DNA of 64,000 bases from CBDIBC01 sp965276635 (GCA_965276635.1 CBDIBC010000005.1:1550001-1614000), one strand, 5' to 3'; positions 28,859 to 38,992 are shown, numbered from the stretch's first letter. Notes: generated by a model not told the origin, from the letters alone. Made by a program: numbers and translations.

Positions 28859-28943
28859 TGAGCCGGGAAGTGCAAGTCCGGCGGTGTGCACGCCGGGACG
28901 TCTTATCCGGGAGGTGCCGTCTCTGGCTCGCTAACGTCTGCTC

Positions 28944-31145
28944 GTGGCCGAGCGCGACGTGGCGTCCCCCGCCAGGCGGCGGGTCCCTCGCGGCGCAGTG
29001 GTGGTCGCCCTGCTGGGCGTCGCCTGGTTCCTCTTCGGTGCCGCCGGTGGCCAGTTCCAGGGCAAGCTCAGCAGCGTCCAGAAGAACGACAACGCCGCCT
29101 ACCTGCCGAGCTCGGCGGAGTCGACCAAGGTGGACACCGAGTCGCAGCAGTTCCAGAGCATCCAGACCATTCCCGGTTTCGTCGTCTACCAGCGGGCTGG
29201 TGGGTTGACCGCGGCCGACCGCTCGAAGATCGCCACCGACGCCTCGACGGTGCGGACGTTGCCCGGTGTCGCAAGGGACCAGGTCAAAGGGCCGGCCTAT
29301 GCCGCCGACGGTGCCACGGCCAGCCTCACCGTGCCGTTGGTGGGCAAGCAGGGGTCGGTCAGCGTGCAGGGGAACACGCTCGTCACCGTCGAGAAGCGCG
29401 TGCTGGCCACCGCTCGGGCCGGGGCACCGACCGGCCTGGCCATCCACAGCGCCGGCCCGGGCGGCCTCCTGGTGGCGTTCATCGACTCGTTCAGCGGCAT
29501 CGACGGGACGCTGCTGCTGGCCGCCGGCCTGGTGGTTATCGCCATCCTGCTGATCGTCTACCGCAGCCCGGTCCTGTGGTTCTTCCCCTTGTTCAGCGCC
29601 GTGCTGGCGTTGGGGGCCGCCGCCCTGGTCATCTACGAGCTGGCCAAGCACAACGTGCTCACCCTGAACGGGCAGAGCCAGGGCATCCTGTCGGTCCTCG
29701 TGCTGGGCGCCGGCACCGACTACGCGCTGCTCCTGATCAGCCGCTACCGCGAGGAGCTCCACAATTACGACAGCCGGGTGGAGGCCATGGTCAAGGCATG
29801 GCGACGGGCGGCGACGGCCATCGGCGCGTCGGCGGCCACGGTCATCCTCGGCCTGCTGTGCCTCGGCTTCGGTGAGCTGAACTCCGACCGGAGCCTAGGG
29901 CCGGTGTGTGCCATCGGGATCGCCTGCACGGTCGGCGTGATGCTGACTTTCCTGCCGGCCTTCCTGGTGTTGATCCCGCGAGGCGTGTTCTGGCCTCGGA
30001 TCCCGCGTGTCGACCGCCAGGGCGATCCGGTCGAGCACGGGGTGTGGAGCCGCTTCGCCCGCGACCTGGTCCGCCGGGACCGGGTGGCGTGGATCGTCAC
30101 GGCCGTGGTGCTGCTGGTCTGTGTCGGCGGTCTGACGACCCTGAAGACAGGCGGGCTGTCGACCGCGCAGAGCTTCACCAACCACCCGGACGCGGTCGTG
30201 GGACAGCGGATCTACGACGCCCACTTCGCCCAGGGCAGCGGCGCGCCCGTCGAGATCACCGCCGCGACCGGAGCGATCCCCGAGGTCATCGCCAACGTCG
30301 CCAAGATCCCCGGTGTCTCGACCGCTCCGGGGTCGGTCTGCGTAGAGCCGGACTACGCCAAGCTGGCGCAGCTCTCCGCGTCGGCGTCACTGCCGTCTGC
30401 CGGCGCCGGGTGCCTCCCCGCCGAGCTGGCTGTGAACCCCCACGAGGGGCGCCTGCTGGTGAACGCCACCTTGGATGCCAGCTACGAGAGCCCGGCTGCC
30501 TACGCCGCCGTGCATCGGATCCGCACGGCGGTCCACGCCATCCCGGGGGCGGCGGCGCTCGTCGGCGGATCCAGTGCCATCAACCTCGACACCCAGCAGG
30601 CGTCGCGTCACGACCGGAACCTGATCATCCCCATCGTCCTGCTGGTCATCCTGGTCGTCCTCGGCCTCCTCCTGCGGGCTGTCCTGGCTCCCGTGCTGTT
30701 GATCCTGACGGTTGTCCTCTCGTTCACGGCCACGCTCGGGGTCTCTGCCCTGGTGTTCAACCACGTGCTCGGGTTTGCCAACGCCGATCCGGCGTTCCCG
30801 TTGTTCGCCTTCGTGTTCCTGGTCGCGCTGGGGGTGGACTACAACATCTTTCTCATGACGCGGGTTCGAGAGGAGAGCCTTCGGCGCGGGACCCGTTCGG
30901 GGGTGCGTCGGGGTCTGGCGGTGACGGGAAGCGTCATCACCTCGGCGGGGGTGGTGCTGGCCGCCACCTTCGCCGTGCTCGGGCTCCTCCCCCTGGTGTT
31001 CCTGGCCGAGATTGGCTTCGCGGTCGCCTTCGGCGTGCTGCTCGACACCGTGGTGGTGCGGTCCATCCTGGTCCCCGCCCTGGCCCACGATGTCGGTGAT
31101 CGCATCTGGTGGCCGTCGCGGCTGGCCCGCGGCCCCGCGTCGTGA
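28944..31145 (+). CDS. MMPL/RND-family membrane transporter
   Basis: 733 aa from GTG 28944. Twelve predicted helices in the MMPL layout: one helix, a large periplasmic porter domain (about 60-185), five helices, a second loop (about 400-550), then six more. Proton-relay signatures GAGTDYALLLISRYREE near 255 and ALGVDYNIFLMTRVREE near 630 are intact. MMPL proteins export lipids or hydrophobic small molecules. It is coupled by GTGA to the broken P450 gene, so it may once have exported the P450 product; the divergent fbpA gene shares its promoter region. Confidence 0.9.
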   Translation: MAERDVASPARRRVPRGAVVVALLGVAWFLFGAAGGQFQGKLSSVQKNDNAAYLPSSAESTKVDTESQQFQSIQTIPGFVVYQRAGGLTAADRSKIATDASTVRTLPGVARDQVKGPAYAADGATASLTVPLVGKQGSVSVQGNTLVTVEKRVLATARAGAPTGLAIHSAGPGGLLVAFIDSFSGIDGTLLLAAGLVVIAILLIVYRSPVLWFFPLFSAVLALGAAALVIYELAKHNVLTLNGQSQGILSVLVLGAGTDYALLLISRYREELHNYDSRVEAMVKAWRRAATAIGASAATVILGLLCLGFGELNSDRSLGPVCAIGIACTVGVMLTFLPAFLVLIPRGVFWPRIPRVDRQGDPVEHGVWSRFARDLVRRDRVAWIVTAVVLLVCVGGLTTLKTGGLSTAQSFTNHPDAVVGQRIYDAHFAQGSGAPVEITAATGAIPEVIANVAKIPGVSTAPGSVCVEPDYAKLAQLSASASLPSAGAGCLPAELAVNPHEGRLLVNATLDASYESPAAYAAVHRIRTAVHAIPGAAALVGGSSAINLDTQQASRHDRNLIIPIVLLVILVVLGLLLRAVLAPVLLILTVVLSFTATLGVSALVFNHVLGFANADPAFPLFAFVFLVALGVDYNIFLMTRVREESLRRGTRSGVRRGLAVTGSVITSAGVVLAATFAVLGLLPLVFLAEIGFAVAFGVLLDTVVVRSILVPALAHDVGDRIWWPSRLARGPAS

Positions 31146-32253
31146 GCCACCCCTCGGTCGACTCGATCGACCTCACTGACTACGCCATCTACCGCCACGG
31201 CTTCCCCCACGAGGTGTTCGCCGCGTTGCGTCGGGAGGCGCCGGTCTGGAGGCACCCGGACACCGAGGTGCTCCGCCAGGGCGAGGCCGAGCCGTTCTGG
31301 GTGCTGTCCCGCCATGCCGATCTGCGGATGGTCAATCGCGACAACCAGACCTTCACCGCGTTCGATGGCGCCCAGATCCGGGACAGCGCCGCTGATCGCA
31401 AGGGCCGGATGCTCATCACCATTGACGGCAAGCCCCACACCCGGCTGCGTCGCCTGGTGTCGCGAGGCTTCACGCCGCGCATGCTCGACACCCTGGGAGG
31501 GCCATCTGCGCTGGCGTACGGACCGGATCCTCGACGCAGTCTCCCAGCGCGCCGGCGCGGTCGATTTTGTCCGGGACGTGGCCGAGCTGTTGCCGCTCCA
31601 TGTCATCGCCGACATCATTCAACGAACAGAAGCGCCGGGCCCCGGTGAACGACATCTGGTCGGTGTTGGTCCAAGCCGAGGTGGTGGACGACGACGGGAC
31701 GCCGACGCGCCTGACCGACCACGAGTTGGACCTGTTCTTCTTCCTGCTGGCGGCGGCCGGCTCGGAGACCACGCGAAACGCCATCTCCTACGGGATGCTG
31801 ACGCTCATCGAGCATCCGGCACAGCTGGCCCGGCTGCGGGCGGATCCGGCGCTCATGGACACCGCGGTCGACGAGATCCTGCGCTGGAGCTCCCCGGTCA
31901 GCTACTTCCGCCGGACGGCGACAACTGACGTGGCGCTGGGCGGCGAGACGATCCGCGCCGGTGACCTCGTCACCTTCTGGCATCCCTCGGCCAACCGCGA
32001 CGAGCACGCGTTCGTCGACCCGTCGACCTTCGATGTCGGGCGCCGACCGAACGACCATGTCACCTTCGGGGGCGGCGGACCGCACTTCTGCCTCGGGGCC
32101 ACCCTGGCCCGACGAGAGATCCGGGTGATGTTCGAGGCGCTCCTGGCCCGTTTCGGCTCCTGGTCTGTGACCGCGGACCCGACGTGGGCGGTGCCCGGAC
32201 CGCTGGTCACCGTGGTGTGCTCGCTCGACTCCCTGCCGGCCCGGTTCGCCTGA
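31142..32253 (+). pseudogene. Cytochrome P450, two frameshifts and an internal deletion
   Basis: Starts GTG 31142 overlapping the MMPL stop. Frame 1 reads the P450 N-terminus (DGKPHTRLRRLVSRGFTPRM) to about 31495, where one extra G in CTGGGAGGG shifts it. The second frame continues HLRWRTDRILDAVSQRAGAV and VIADI to about 31617. The third frame then carries NEQKRRAPVNDIW, the I-helix AAAGSETTRNAISYG, ExxR in DEILRWSSPV and the haem loop FGGGGPHFCLGATLARRE. About 45 residues normally found between VIADI and NEQKRR are missing, so even error correction would not restore a normal enzyme. C-terminal motifs resemble CYP125/CYP142-type P450s. Confidence 0.88.
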
Positions 32254-32266
32254 ACCAGCCGGCCTT

Positions 32267-34375
32267 TCAGGCGTGGGCCGCCGACCACCGATCGGGGTTG
32301 ACGAGGAACGACCGGGGTGCGTCGCCCAGGGCCACCTCGACATGCAGCGCCCGGCCGGTGTCGGGGTCGAGATAGGTGCGGAACACCACGTCAGGCCCGG
32401 TCTCGTCCCAGCGCCGCTCGGTGATGACCGGGCAGCCGTCCGTCCAGTGGTCGGGCGCCACCGCGAGCAGGGCACCGCTCGCCTCGGACACGGCCAGGGC
32501 ACCGCGCTGGACGACGCCTGGATAGAGCGGCTGGCCGGGGTCGCTCGGCGTGGGGGCCGACGCCACGTCGACCGGCCGGGGCGCCGGTGCAGCCCGGCGG
32601 AGCCTGTCGGCCCGGATCTCCGCCCGCCGCTGCCGGGTGGACGGCTCGTCGACGATCCCGTCCGCCAGCAGCCGCACTCCATAGACGGCATCGGCGGACT
32701 CGCGGTCGAACCGGTCATCGTTGACATCGGCGGCGACCTCGTGGGGGTCACGCTCGAGCGGGTCGCCGAAGCCGCCGCAGTTCGGCAGGCGGATCTGGAA
32801 CCACTCGTCGTCGCCGACGTGGACCCCGCTCACGTTGACGTCGACCATGGTGGCCGAGCCGTCGGCCCGGTGTACGAGGAACTCGGCGCATGCGCCCGGC
32901 TGTCCGCCGGCCAGGCCGTTGAGCGGGAGCCACCGGCGCATGCCGAACAGCGTCCCCGACATCGCCGGGATGCCGTGGGTCCTGAAGCTGAACTGGTTGC
33001 CGCCGCCGGCCCGGTTCGTGCCGGCGCCGTCGGCTCCGGCCCGGGTGCGTCGCTCCAGGAACAGGAGCGGGAACCACGATTCGAGGACCTCGACGTCGGC
33101 GAACGCGCCGCGCGCTGCGCTGCCGACCGCGCTCATCATCAGGTCGCGTCCGTCGCGACCGCCGCCGGCCGGTCCGCCGACCCAGTTGCCGTCCAGGGCG
33201 ATGAAGGCGTCGGCGGTCCCGTCGGGGAGGGCCCAGGACCAGACCTGGTTGCCGATCGCCGAGTCCCCGCTGGGGCCGGACATGTTCCTCCTCGCCGGCG
33301 CGTCGGGGGAGGATCCGAGCGCCAGGTGGACAGCGGCCAGGGCGACCGTCGACGCGTTCAGGCCGACGTGCATGTGCGCCGCGCCGATGGGGGCGGGCGG
33401 CTTGCAGTTGACGATGGTCCCGTCCGGGCAGCGCAGCTCGAAGACGGCGAAGATGCCTTCGTTGTAGGGCAGGTCGGGCGCCAGGAAGTTGGCCAGCATC
33501 ACGCCGAGCTCGCTGGCGATGATGTACGGCTTGGAGTTGAAGAAGTGGTCGGTCTGGGCTGACGCGCCCGCGAAGTCGAAGGTCATCCGACCGCCGTTGA
33601 CGGTGAGCGTGCAGGGGATCTCGTAGAAGTCCCGGTCGAACTCGGTCCACGATGTCGTCCGGTAGGTGCCGTCGGCGATGCGCTCCACCCGCCGGTGCAG
33701 CTCCTCCTCGGTCAGCTCCCGGATGGCGGCCAGGCTCCGCTCGAAGGTGTCCACGCCGACCGCGTCGACGATGGCCGAGACCCGCTCGTTGGCGAAGTGG
33801 CATCCGGCCACCAGGCCACGCAGGTCCATCTCGACCAGCTTGGCCAACCGGACGTTGCTGCGGAAGATGTCCCAGACGTCGGTGACCTCCTCGCCGCCAC
33901 GAAAGAGGCGAACCGGCGGTACCCGCAGCGCTTCCTGGTAGCACTCGGTGGCGTGCGGGGCGAAGGACCCCATCACCATGCCGCCCATGTCCATCATGTG
34001 GGCGGAGATGCCGACCCAGGCCACCAGCCGGCCGCCCAGGTGGACTGGTCGTTGCACCATGACGTCCTGGGGGTGCAGGCCGCCACCGTTGTGGGGGTCG
34101 TTCGAGATGAAGACGTCACCGGGCCGGATCGTGTTGCCGTGCCGGCTGATGGTGGAGCGGACGGCGTGGGCGGCCGCCCCAAAGTGGTACAGGACGGTCC
34201 CCGCGCCCAGGATGAGCGCGCCGGCGGCGTCGAGCAGGGTGACCGAGTAGTCCTTCGACTCGGTCACCGCCGGTGAGACGGCCGTGTGCTCGACGGCCAG
34301 CGCGGCCTGCTCGGCCACGGCTTCCAGTCGGGTGCGGAGGATCTCCAGCTCGATGGGGTCGATGTTGCTGGTCAT
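32267..34375 (-). CDS. hyuB: Hydantoinase B/5-oxoprolinase-type subunit (HyuB)
   Basis: 702 aa from ATG 34375 overlapping the hyuA stop. N-terminus NIDPIELEILRTRLEAVAEQ is the HyuB hallmark, followed by SVTLLDAAGALILGAGTVLY, DVFISNDPHNGGGLHPQDV and VGISAHMMDMGGMV with conserved His/Asp residues. Internal DFAGASAQTDHFFNSKPYII and NCKPPAPIGAAHMHVGLN also fit. With HyuA it forms an ATP-dependent amidohydrolase acting on hydantoins, 5-oxoproline or related cyclic amides (some relatives carboxylate acetone). The C-terminal ~110 aa are extra relative to short HyuB proteins. Last gene of the long minus-strand cluster; only 13 bp from the convergent P450 remnant. Confidence 0.92.
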   Translation of the reverse strand: MTSNIDPIELEILRTRLEAVAEQAALAVEHTAVSPAVTESKDYSVTLLDAAGALILGAGTVLYHFGAAAHAVRSTISRHGNTIRPGDVFISNDPHNGGGLHPQDVMVQRPVHLGGRLVAWVGISAHMMDMGGMVMGSFAPHATECYQEALRVPPVRLFRGGEEVTDVWDIFRSNVRLAKLVEMDLRGLVAGCHFANERVSAIVDAVGVDTFERSLAAIRELTEEELHRRVERIADGTYRTTSWTEFDRDFYEIPCTLTVNGGRMTFDFAGASAQTDHFFNSKPYIIASELGVMLANFLAPDLPYNEGIFAVFELRCPDGTIVNCKPPAPIGAAHMHVGLNASTVALAAVHLALGSSPDAPARRNMSGPSGDSAIGNQVWSWALPDGTADAFIALDGNWVGGPAGGGRDGRDLMMSAVGSAARGAFADVEVLESWFPLLFLERRTRAGADGAGTNRAGGGNQFSFRTHGIPAMSGTLFGMRRWLPLNGLAGGQPGACAEFLVHRADGSATMVDVNVSGVHVGDDEWFQIRLPNCGGFGDPLERDPHEVAADVNDDRFDRESADAVYGVRLLADGIVDEPSTRQRRAEIRADRLRRAAPAPRPVDVASAPTPSDPGQPLYPGVVQRGALAVSEASGALLAVAPDHWTDGCPVITERRWDETGPDVVFRTYLDPDTGRALHVEVALGDAPRSFLVNPDRWSAAHA

Positions 34376-36450
34376 CGGTGGACCTCCATGACGAGCGTTC
34401 CGTAGGCGTCGACGGTGCCGCACCCTCCGGCCGGCACCCAGATGGTGGTGTCGCGACCGTCGATGACGGCGGGGCCGGCGACCGTGTGGCCGGGTTCGAG
34501 GGTCGTCCCGTCGTAGGCGGCCACCGGCTGGCGGCCTTCGGGGCCTCGCTGCATCTGCAGGGACCGTTCGGCGACCGGTGTGGCGGCCACCGGATCAGGG
34601 GAGCGATGACCGTCCCGGGGCCGGAGCTCGGCGTGAGGGGTGGCGCCGACGCCGACGGCTCGGATGGCCACCACCTCGATCGGGGCACCGAGCACCATGG
34701 CCCCCTGCCCGTACCGCTTGGCGTACTCGGCTCGAAAGGCGCGCAGCAACGTGTCGGCGGCCGCGGTGTCGAACGGTCCGAGGGACAAGGGGATGGTGAG
34801 GTCGAAGGTCTGCTTGGCGAAGCGAAGGTCGGCCTCGAAGCTCACCGTCTGGGCGGCGGCGGCGATGCCATCGGCGGCGAGATCGGCCCGCACGGCGGTG
34901 GCTAGCTCGTCGGTGATCCCGTCGATGAGCCTGCCCTCGATCGGGAAGCGGAATGACACCGAGCGGAGGCGCTCGCGGCGGACGTCGGTCGTGGCCGCGC
35001 CGAATGCGGAGAGCACCGATGCCAGCTCGGGAACCAGGACGGTGCGGGCTCCGATGGCCGCGGCGATGTCGGGTGTGAACAGCGAGCCGCTCCCGCCGAA
35101 GCTGAGCAGCGCGTACTGGCGTGGATCGAGGCCGAGGGCCGCGGCCCGGGCCCGAGTGGCCTTGCTCATGCCGGCCAGGGCGAGTTGGCGTATGCCCCAG
35201 GCGATCTCGTCGGCGTCCAGACCGAGGGCGGAGCCCAGCCGAGCGCAGGCCTGGCGGGCCGCCTCCCGGTCCAGGCTGAAGTCCCCGCCGAGGAAGCGGT
35301 CCGGATCGATGTAGCCGAGCACGACCAGCGCATCGGTGACCGTTGCCTGCTCGCCGCTACGGCCATAACAGGCCGGTCCGGGCACCGCCCCCGCCGACCG
35401 GGGACCGACCCGGAGCATTCCCCGGGCGTCGACCCAGCCGAGCGAACCGCCGCCGGCGCCGATCGACTCGACGTCGACGAGCGCGAGCGCCGTCCAGACG
35501 CCCATCAGCTCCCCGCGCCGGCGGCGGGCCGGGACGCCCGCCTCGACGACGGAGACGTCGAAAGAGGTGCCCCCCATGTCGCAGGTCAGCACGTTGCCGA
35601 CATGGGCGGCCCCCGCCACCAGCACCGCGGCGGACACCCCGGCGGTCGGTCCGGAGACGGCCAACCCGAGCGGCCGGCTGCGAGCCTCGGCCACGGTGAC
35701 CGATCCGCCCCCCGAGTGCACGAGGAGCAGCGGGGCGGTGAGGCCCATGGCCCTGAGGTCCGACTCCAGCGCCTCGATGCCGCCGAGGGCGTCGGACACG
35801 TAGGCGTTCAGGACAGCGAACGTGGTGCGCTCGTACTCTCGCGGGGCCGGGTGCAGCGCGCTCCCCGCGAGCACGGTGAGATCGGGGTACGCCCGCCGGA
35901 TGGCGGCCACTGCCAGGTCTTCGTGGGCCGGGTTCACGAACGACCACAAGAACGACACGGCGATGGCCTCCACGCCGCAGCCCTCGACCAGTGCCGCGGC
36001 GGCCCGCTCCACCCCGGCGACATCGATGGGGACGACGACCTTGCCGTCGCGGTCGACCCGCTCGCGGATGCCCACGATGCACGATCGGCTGACGATGTCG
36101 TCGGGGCGGGTGAGCCATCCGTCGTCGTCGATCAGGCGAGTCCCCCGGGCGTAGGGGAGCATCTCCTCGAAGCCGGCCGTGGCCAGCAACCCGACCCTGC
36201 GCCCGGTGCGCGACGCCAGCATGTTGGTGACCGCAGTGGTGCCGAGGCCGAAGCGGACGGCCTGCGGGAGGGTCGCGACCAGGGCGGTGCCCCGGCGGCC
36301 GGCAGCCAGCTCGGCGGCGGCCAGCACACCGGCACCGATGTCGCCCGGCGTGGTCGGCGCCTTGGCCCGCCAGGTCCGGGACCCCTCGGTGAGGACGCAG
36401 TCGGTGAACGTGCCGCCGACGTCGACACCGAAGCAGAGGCTGTTGCTCAT
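34372..36450 (-). CDS. hyuA: Hydantoinase A/5-oxoprolinase-type subunit (HyuA)
   Basis: 692 aa. N-terminal FGVDVGGTFTDCVLTEGSRT is the phosphate-binding loop of this ASKHA-fold family; FGLGTTAVTNMLASRTGRRV and LRVGPRSAGAVPGPACYGR are further signatures. LTCDMGGTSFDVSVVEAG near residue 290 is the second nucleotide-binding segment. C-terminal domain ends GTVDAYGTLVMEV. Supplies ATP-dependent activation of the cyclic amide to HyuB. Coupled to hyuB by ATGA; gap of 6 bp to the upstream luciferase-like gene. Confidence 0.93.
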   Translation of the reverse strand: MSNSLCFGVDVGGTFTDCVLTEGSRTWRAKAPTTPGDIGAGVLAAAELAAGRRGTALVATLPQAVRFGLGTTAVTNMLASRTGRRVGLLATAGFEEMLPYARGTRLIDDDGWLTRPDDIVSRSCIVGIRERVDRDGKVVVPIDVAGVERAAAALVEGCGVEAIAVSFLWSFVNPAHEDLAVAAIRRAYPDLTVLAGSALHPAPREYERTTFAVLNAYVSDALGGIEALESDLRAMGLTAPLLLVHSGGGSVTVAEARSRPLGLAVSGPTAGVSAAVLVAGAAHVGNVLTCDMGGTSFDVSVVEAGVPARRRRGELMGVWTALALVDVESIGAGGGSLGWVDARGMLRVGPRSAGAVPGPACYGRSGEQATVTDALVVLGYIDPDRFLGGDFSLDREAARQACARLGSALGLDADEIAWGIRQLALAGMSKATRARAAALGLDPRQYALLSFGGSGSLFTPDIAAAIGARTVLVPELASVLSAFGAATTDVRRERLRSVSFRFPIEGRLIDGITDELATAVRADLAADGIAAAAQTVSFEADLRFAKQTFDLTIPLSLGPFDTAAADTLLRAFRAEYAKRYGQGAMVLGAPIEVVAIRAVGVGATPHAELRPRDGHRSPDPVAATPVAERSLQMQRGPEGRQPVAAYDGTTLEPGHTVAGPAVIDGRDTTIWVPAGGCGTVDAYGTLVMEVHR

Positions 36451-36456
36451 CTCGAG

Positions 36457-37347
36457 CTACGGTCGCAGCTCGGCCAGCGCAGCGACCTGATCGAGGTACT
36501 CGCCGAGGGAGCGGCCGCGGAACCGGGCGTTGACGGCGGTGGCCCCGGCCTCGGCGAGCTCGGACACGAAGTTCCGAGCGGCCTCAGGTTCGTGCAACGG
36601 GTCCAGGGCCACACCCGTGTCGAGGACGATGTCGAGGTCGGTGGTACGCCGCTCCCATTCCTCGGAGTCACGGACCCGGGCCAACCATGTCGCCGTCCGA
36701 GCCGCGTCCACCGAGAAGGGAGCCCAGCCATCGCCGTGCTCCACCGCCCGGCGTAAGGAGCGCAGGGTACGGCCGCCGATCCAGATCGGGACGCGGTCCT
36801 GCTGGGCGCAAGGGTCGACGATCACGCCCTCGTAGTCGTAGTAGGTGCCGTGGAACTCGGGTTGGCGTTGCGACAGCGATGCTCGCAGCGCGGCCAGGGC
36901 CTCGTCGGCCCGTGGTCCGCGGTCGTCGAAGGGCGCGCCGAGCAGGGCGAACTCCTCGGTCAGCGACCCGACGCCAACACCGAGGATGAGCCGGCCGTCG
37001 GTGACCCGGTCGAGGGTGCCGTAGCGCTTGGCCAGCTCGAGCGGGTGGTAGTAGCCGAGGACGAGCACGTGGGTGGCGAAGCGGATCCGTCCGGTGGTCG
37101 CCCCCAGGTAGCCGAACACCGACAGCGGGTCCCAGTAGGTACCACCCCGGACCTGGGCCACCTCGTCGGGGATGGCGACGTGATCGCTGCAGGTCAGATG
37201 GGTGTAGCCGCACTGCTCAGCATGGGCGGCGATCCGGGCTATCTCCTCGATCCCGGCCTCCACCTCCCACGACGCATGACGGGTCGGCAGCCGGGTGACT
37301 ACCGGTGTGAGCAGCCCCAGGCGCGGCCATGGTTCGTGCGCGCTCAC
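36457..37347 (-). CDS. Luciferase-like (LLM) F420-dependent oxidoreductase
   Basis: 296 aa from the GTG overlapping the SnoaL-like gene stop (GTGA); a GTG two codons upstream is possible. TIM-barrel features: LGLLTPVVTRLPTRHASWEV, HAEQCGYTHLTCSDHVAIPD, TGRIRFATHVLVLGYYHPLE, AKRYGTLDRVTDGRLILGVG and VPIWIGGRTLRSLRRAVEHG. This is the TIGR03619-like actinobacterial group thought to use F420 rather than FMN. In the cluster it could oxidise or reduce a ring intermediate. Confidence 0.88.
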   Translation of the reverse strand: MSAHEPWPRLGLLTPVVTRLPTRHASWEVEAGIEEIARIAAHAEQCGYTHLTCSDHVAIPDEVAQVRGGTYWDPLSVFGYLGATTGRIRFATHVLVLGYYHPLELAKRYGTLDRVTDGRLILGVGVGSLTEEFALLGAPFDDRGPRADEALAALRASLSQRQPEFHGTYYDYEGVIVDPCAQQDRVPIWIGGRTLRSLRRAVEHGDGWAPFSVDAARTATWLARVRDSEEWERRTTDLDIVLDTGVALDPLHEPEAARNFVSELAEAGATAVNARFRGRSLGEYLDQVAALAELRP

Positions 37348-37814
37348 GACCACACCGCAGGAACGTCGGTGGGAAACGGGCGCACCGCGACCGTGGCGCC
37401 GCGCCGGCTAAACAGCCCGCCGTAGCGCCGCATCGCGAAACGCCAGTCCCCGTCGCCGTCGCGTCGGTAGTCGTCGTGGTAGACCCCGGCGAAGTAGGCC
37501 TCCTCGCCGTCACCCATGACGCCGAGCTCGCTGAAGTACCAGCGCCCTGACGCCACCGACTCGTCGTCGGGATCGAAGCGGACGAGGCCGGTGTGGGGGA
37601 GGTGCGTGAGCCCCTGCCACCCGTCGATCATCACTCGGAGGGCGGCCACCACCTCCTCGACCCCTCGGTGCACGCCGAGCGTCCCCAAGTCCCAGACCCC
37701 GTCGGGGGTGAACACCGCCCGCAGGTGATCGGGGTCGCGACGGTTCACGGCATCGGCGTAGTCTCCGAGCAGCTCCCCGATCGCCACTCGATCGGCGCTC
37801 CGCACCGCCCTCAT
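37344..37814 (-). CDS. SnoaL-like/NTF2-fold protein
   Basis: 156 aa from ATG 37814 overlapping the upstream amidohydrolase stop. RSADRVAIGELLGDYADAVN then FTPDGVWDLGTLGVHRGVEE and GWQGLTHLPHTGLVRFDPDD are the cone-shaped NTF2 fold of SnoaL_4-type proteins found as small hydratases, isomerases or accessory subunits of ring-hydroxylating systems. Ends YGGLFSRRGATVAVRPF. Catalytic role unknown; by position it belongs to the pathway. Confidence 0.85.
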   Translation of the reverse strand: MRAVRSADRVAIGELLGDYADAVNRRDPDHLRAVFTPDGVWDLGTLGVHRGVEEVVAALRVMIDGWQGLTHLPHTGLVRFDPDDESVASGRWYFSELGVMGDGEEAYFAGVYHDDYRRDGDGDWRFAMRRYGGLFSRRGATVAVRPFPTDVPAVWS

Positions 37815-38992
37815 CGGAGCCCTCCGGCGCCGGCGGGCGTCGCCGTCAGCTCGGCGGAGGGGTCGAGACCGAAGTAGCGGCACGGGTTCTCGAGCAGCAC
37901 CTGCTGGCGGACAGCGGCCGGCGTGGTCGCGAAGATCTCGTCGAGCCAGCGATGCGACTCGGGGTAGGACGAGACCGAGTGCGGGAAGTCCGAGCCCCAC
38001 ATGATGTGGTCGAGGTCGAGCAGCTCATGCATGCGGAGGGCCAGTGGGTCGCGCACGATCCCGAAGGAGAAGTGCTTCCACATGTACTCGCTGGGCTTCA
38101 TGGCCAGATCGACACCGAACCACTCGCGAAAGATGCCGTAGGAGTCGTCGACCATGTAGAAGTGGCCGGGTATCCAGCTGGCGTTCGTCTCGGCGAAGTA
38201 GAGCCGCAGCTCGGGGATGCGGTCGAGCAGCCCGGACAGCATCATCCGCACCATCCCGGTGAGAGGCGGAGGCATGGTGCGCGAGAGCATGGATGAGGGG
38301 AGGTCGAACGCGCCGCGCGCGGATTGCACGAGCAGCGGATTGCTCCGGTCGCCGAGCGCGGCATGGGCAGTGATCGCCAGGCCCAGCTCCATCGCCGCAT
38401 GCCAGAACTGATCGTCCTCAGGGTCGGGTTCGCCGGTGCCGTTCGGGAACGACGTGAGGGCGATGGACCGGAAGCCCAGGCTGTGGGTTCGCTTCAGCTC
38501 GCCGATGGCATCCTCCAGGCCGCTGACCGGGATCACGGCATTGGCGATCAACCGGTCAGGGGCGACCGCGCAGTAGTCCTCGGCCAGGAAATCGTTGAAG
38601 GCTCGCACCATGGCCACATAGGCCTCGCGGTCCTCGATGTTCTCGATGAACCGGGTGATGAACACCGGAGCATAGAGCACCTCGGCGTCGATCCCGTCCC
38701 GATCCTGCTCGGCCAGGCGCTGAGCGGCGTCGCCGGTCCCCGGCGCGGGCGATCCGTCCGGCTCCCAGTACGACCCGCCCCGGACCTTCAGGCGGCGACC
38801 GGCGGCCACGTTCTGGCCGTTGTGGATCATGGGACTGCCCTCCACGATCCAGCCTTCGCCGCCACCGTTCAGCGAAACCAAACGGGGGGCGCGATCACGG
38901 AACTCCTCGGGTATGCGGCGCACCCATGGGTCAGGTGGGATCTCCAGGTGGCCGTCACAGGAGATCACCTGGTATCGGCGGGGTGTGGGCAT
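37811..38992 (-). CDS. ACMSD-type amidohydrolase (first of two)
   Basis: 393 aa. N-terminal metal motif VISCDGHLEIPPD, then EQDRDGIDAEVLYAPVF, AITAHAALGD with the barrel His, ETNASWIPGHFYMVDDSY and the C-terminal Asp in HIMWGSDFPHSVSSYPES. This is the amidohydrolase_2 family (aminocarboxymuconate-semialdehyde decarboxylase, gamma-resorcylate decarboxylase), zinc enzymes that decarboxylate or hydrolyse ring-derived acids. Compared with the canonical D-x-H, the first motif reads DGH. Paralogue at 46024-47214. Overlaps the SnoaL-like gene by 4 bp. Confidence 0.88.
   Translation of the reverse strand: MPTPRRYQVISCDGHLEIPPDPWVRRIPEEFRDRAPRLVSLNGGGEGWIVEGSPMIHNGQNVAAGRRLKVRGGSYWEPDGSPAPGTGDAAQRLAEQDRDGIDAEVLYAPVFITRFIENIEDREAYVAMVRAFNDFLAEDYCAVAPDRLIANAVIPVSGLEDAIGELKRTHSLGFRSIALTSFPNGTGEPDPEDDQFWHAAMELGLAITAHAALGDRSNPLLVQSARGAFDLPSSMLSRTMPPPLTGMVRMMLSGLLDRIPELRLYFAETNASWIPGHFYMVDDSYGIFREWFGVDLAMKPSEYMWKHFSFGIVRDPLALRMHELLDLDHIMWGSDFPHSVSSYPESHRWLDEIFATTPAAVRQQVLLENPCRYFGLDPSAELTATPAGAGGLR

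Noticed and set aside
29765..31088. Minus-strand frames opposite the MMPL gene
   Set aside because: Gln/Asp/His-rich shadow translations without ribosome sites; the MMPL gene is unambiguous.
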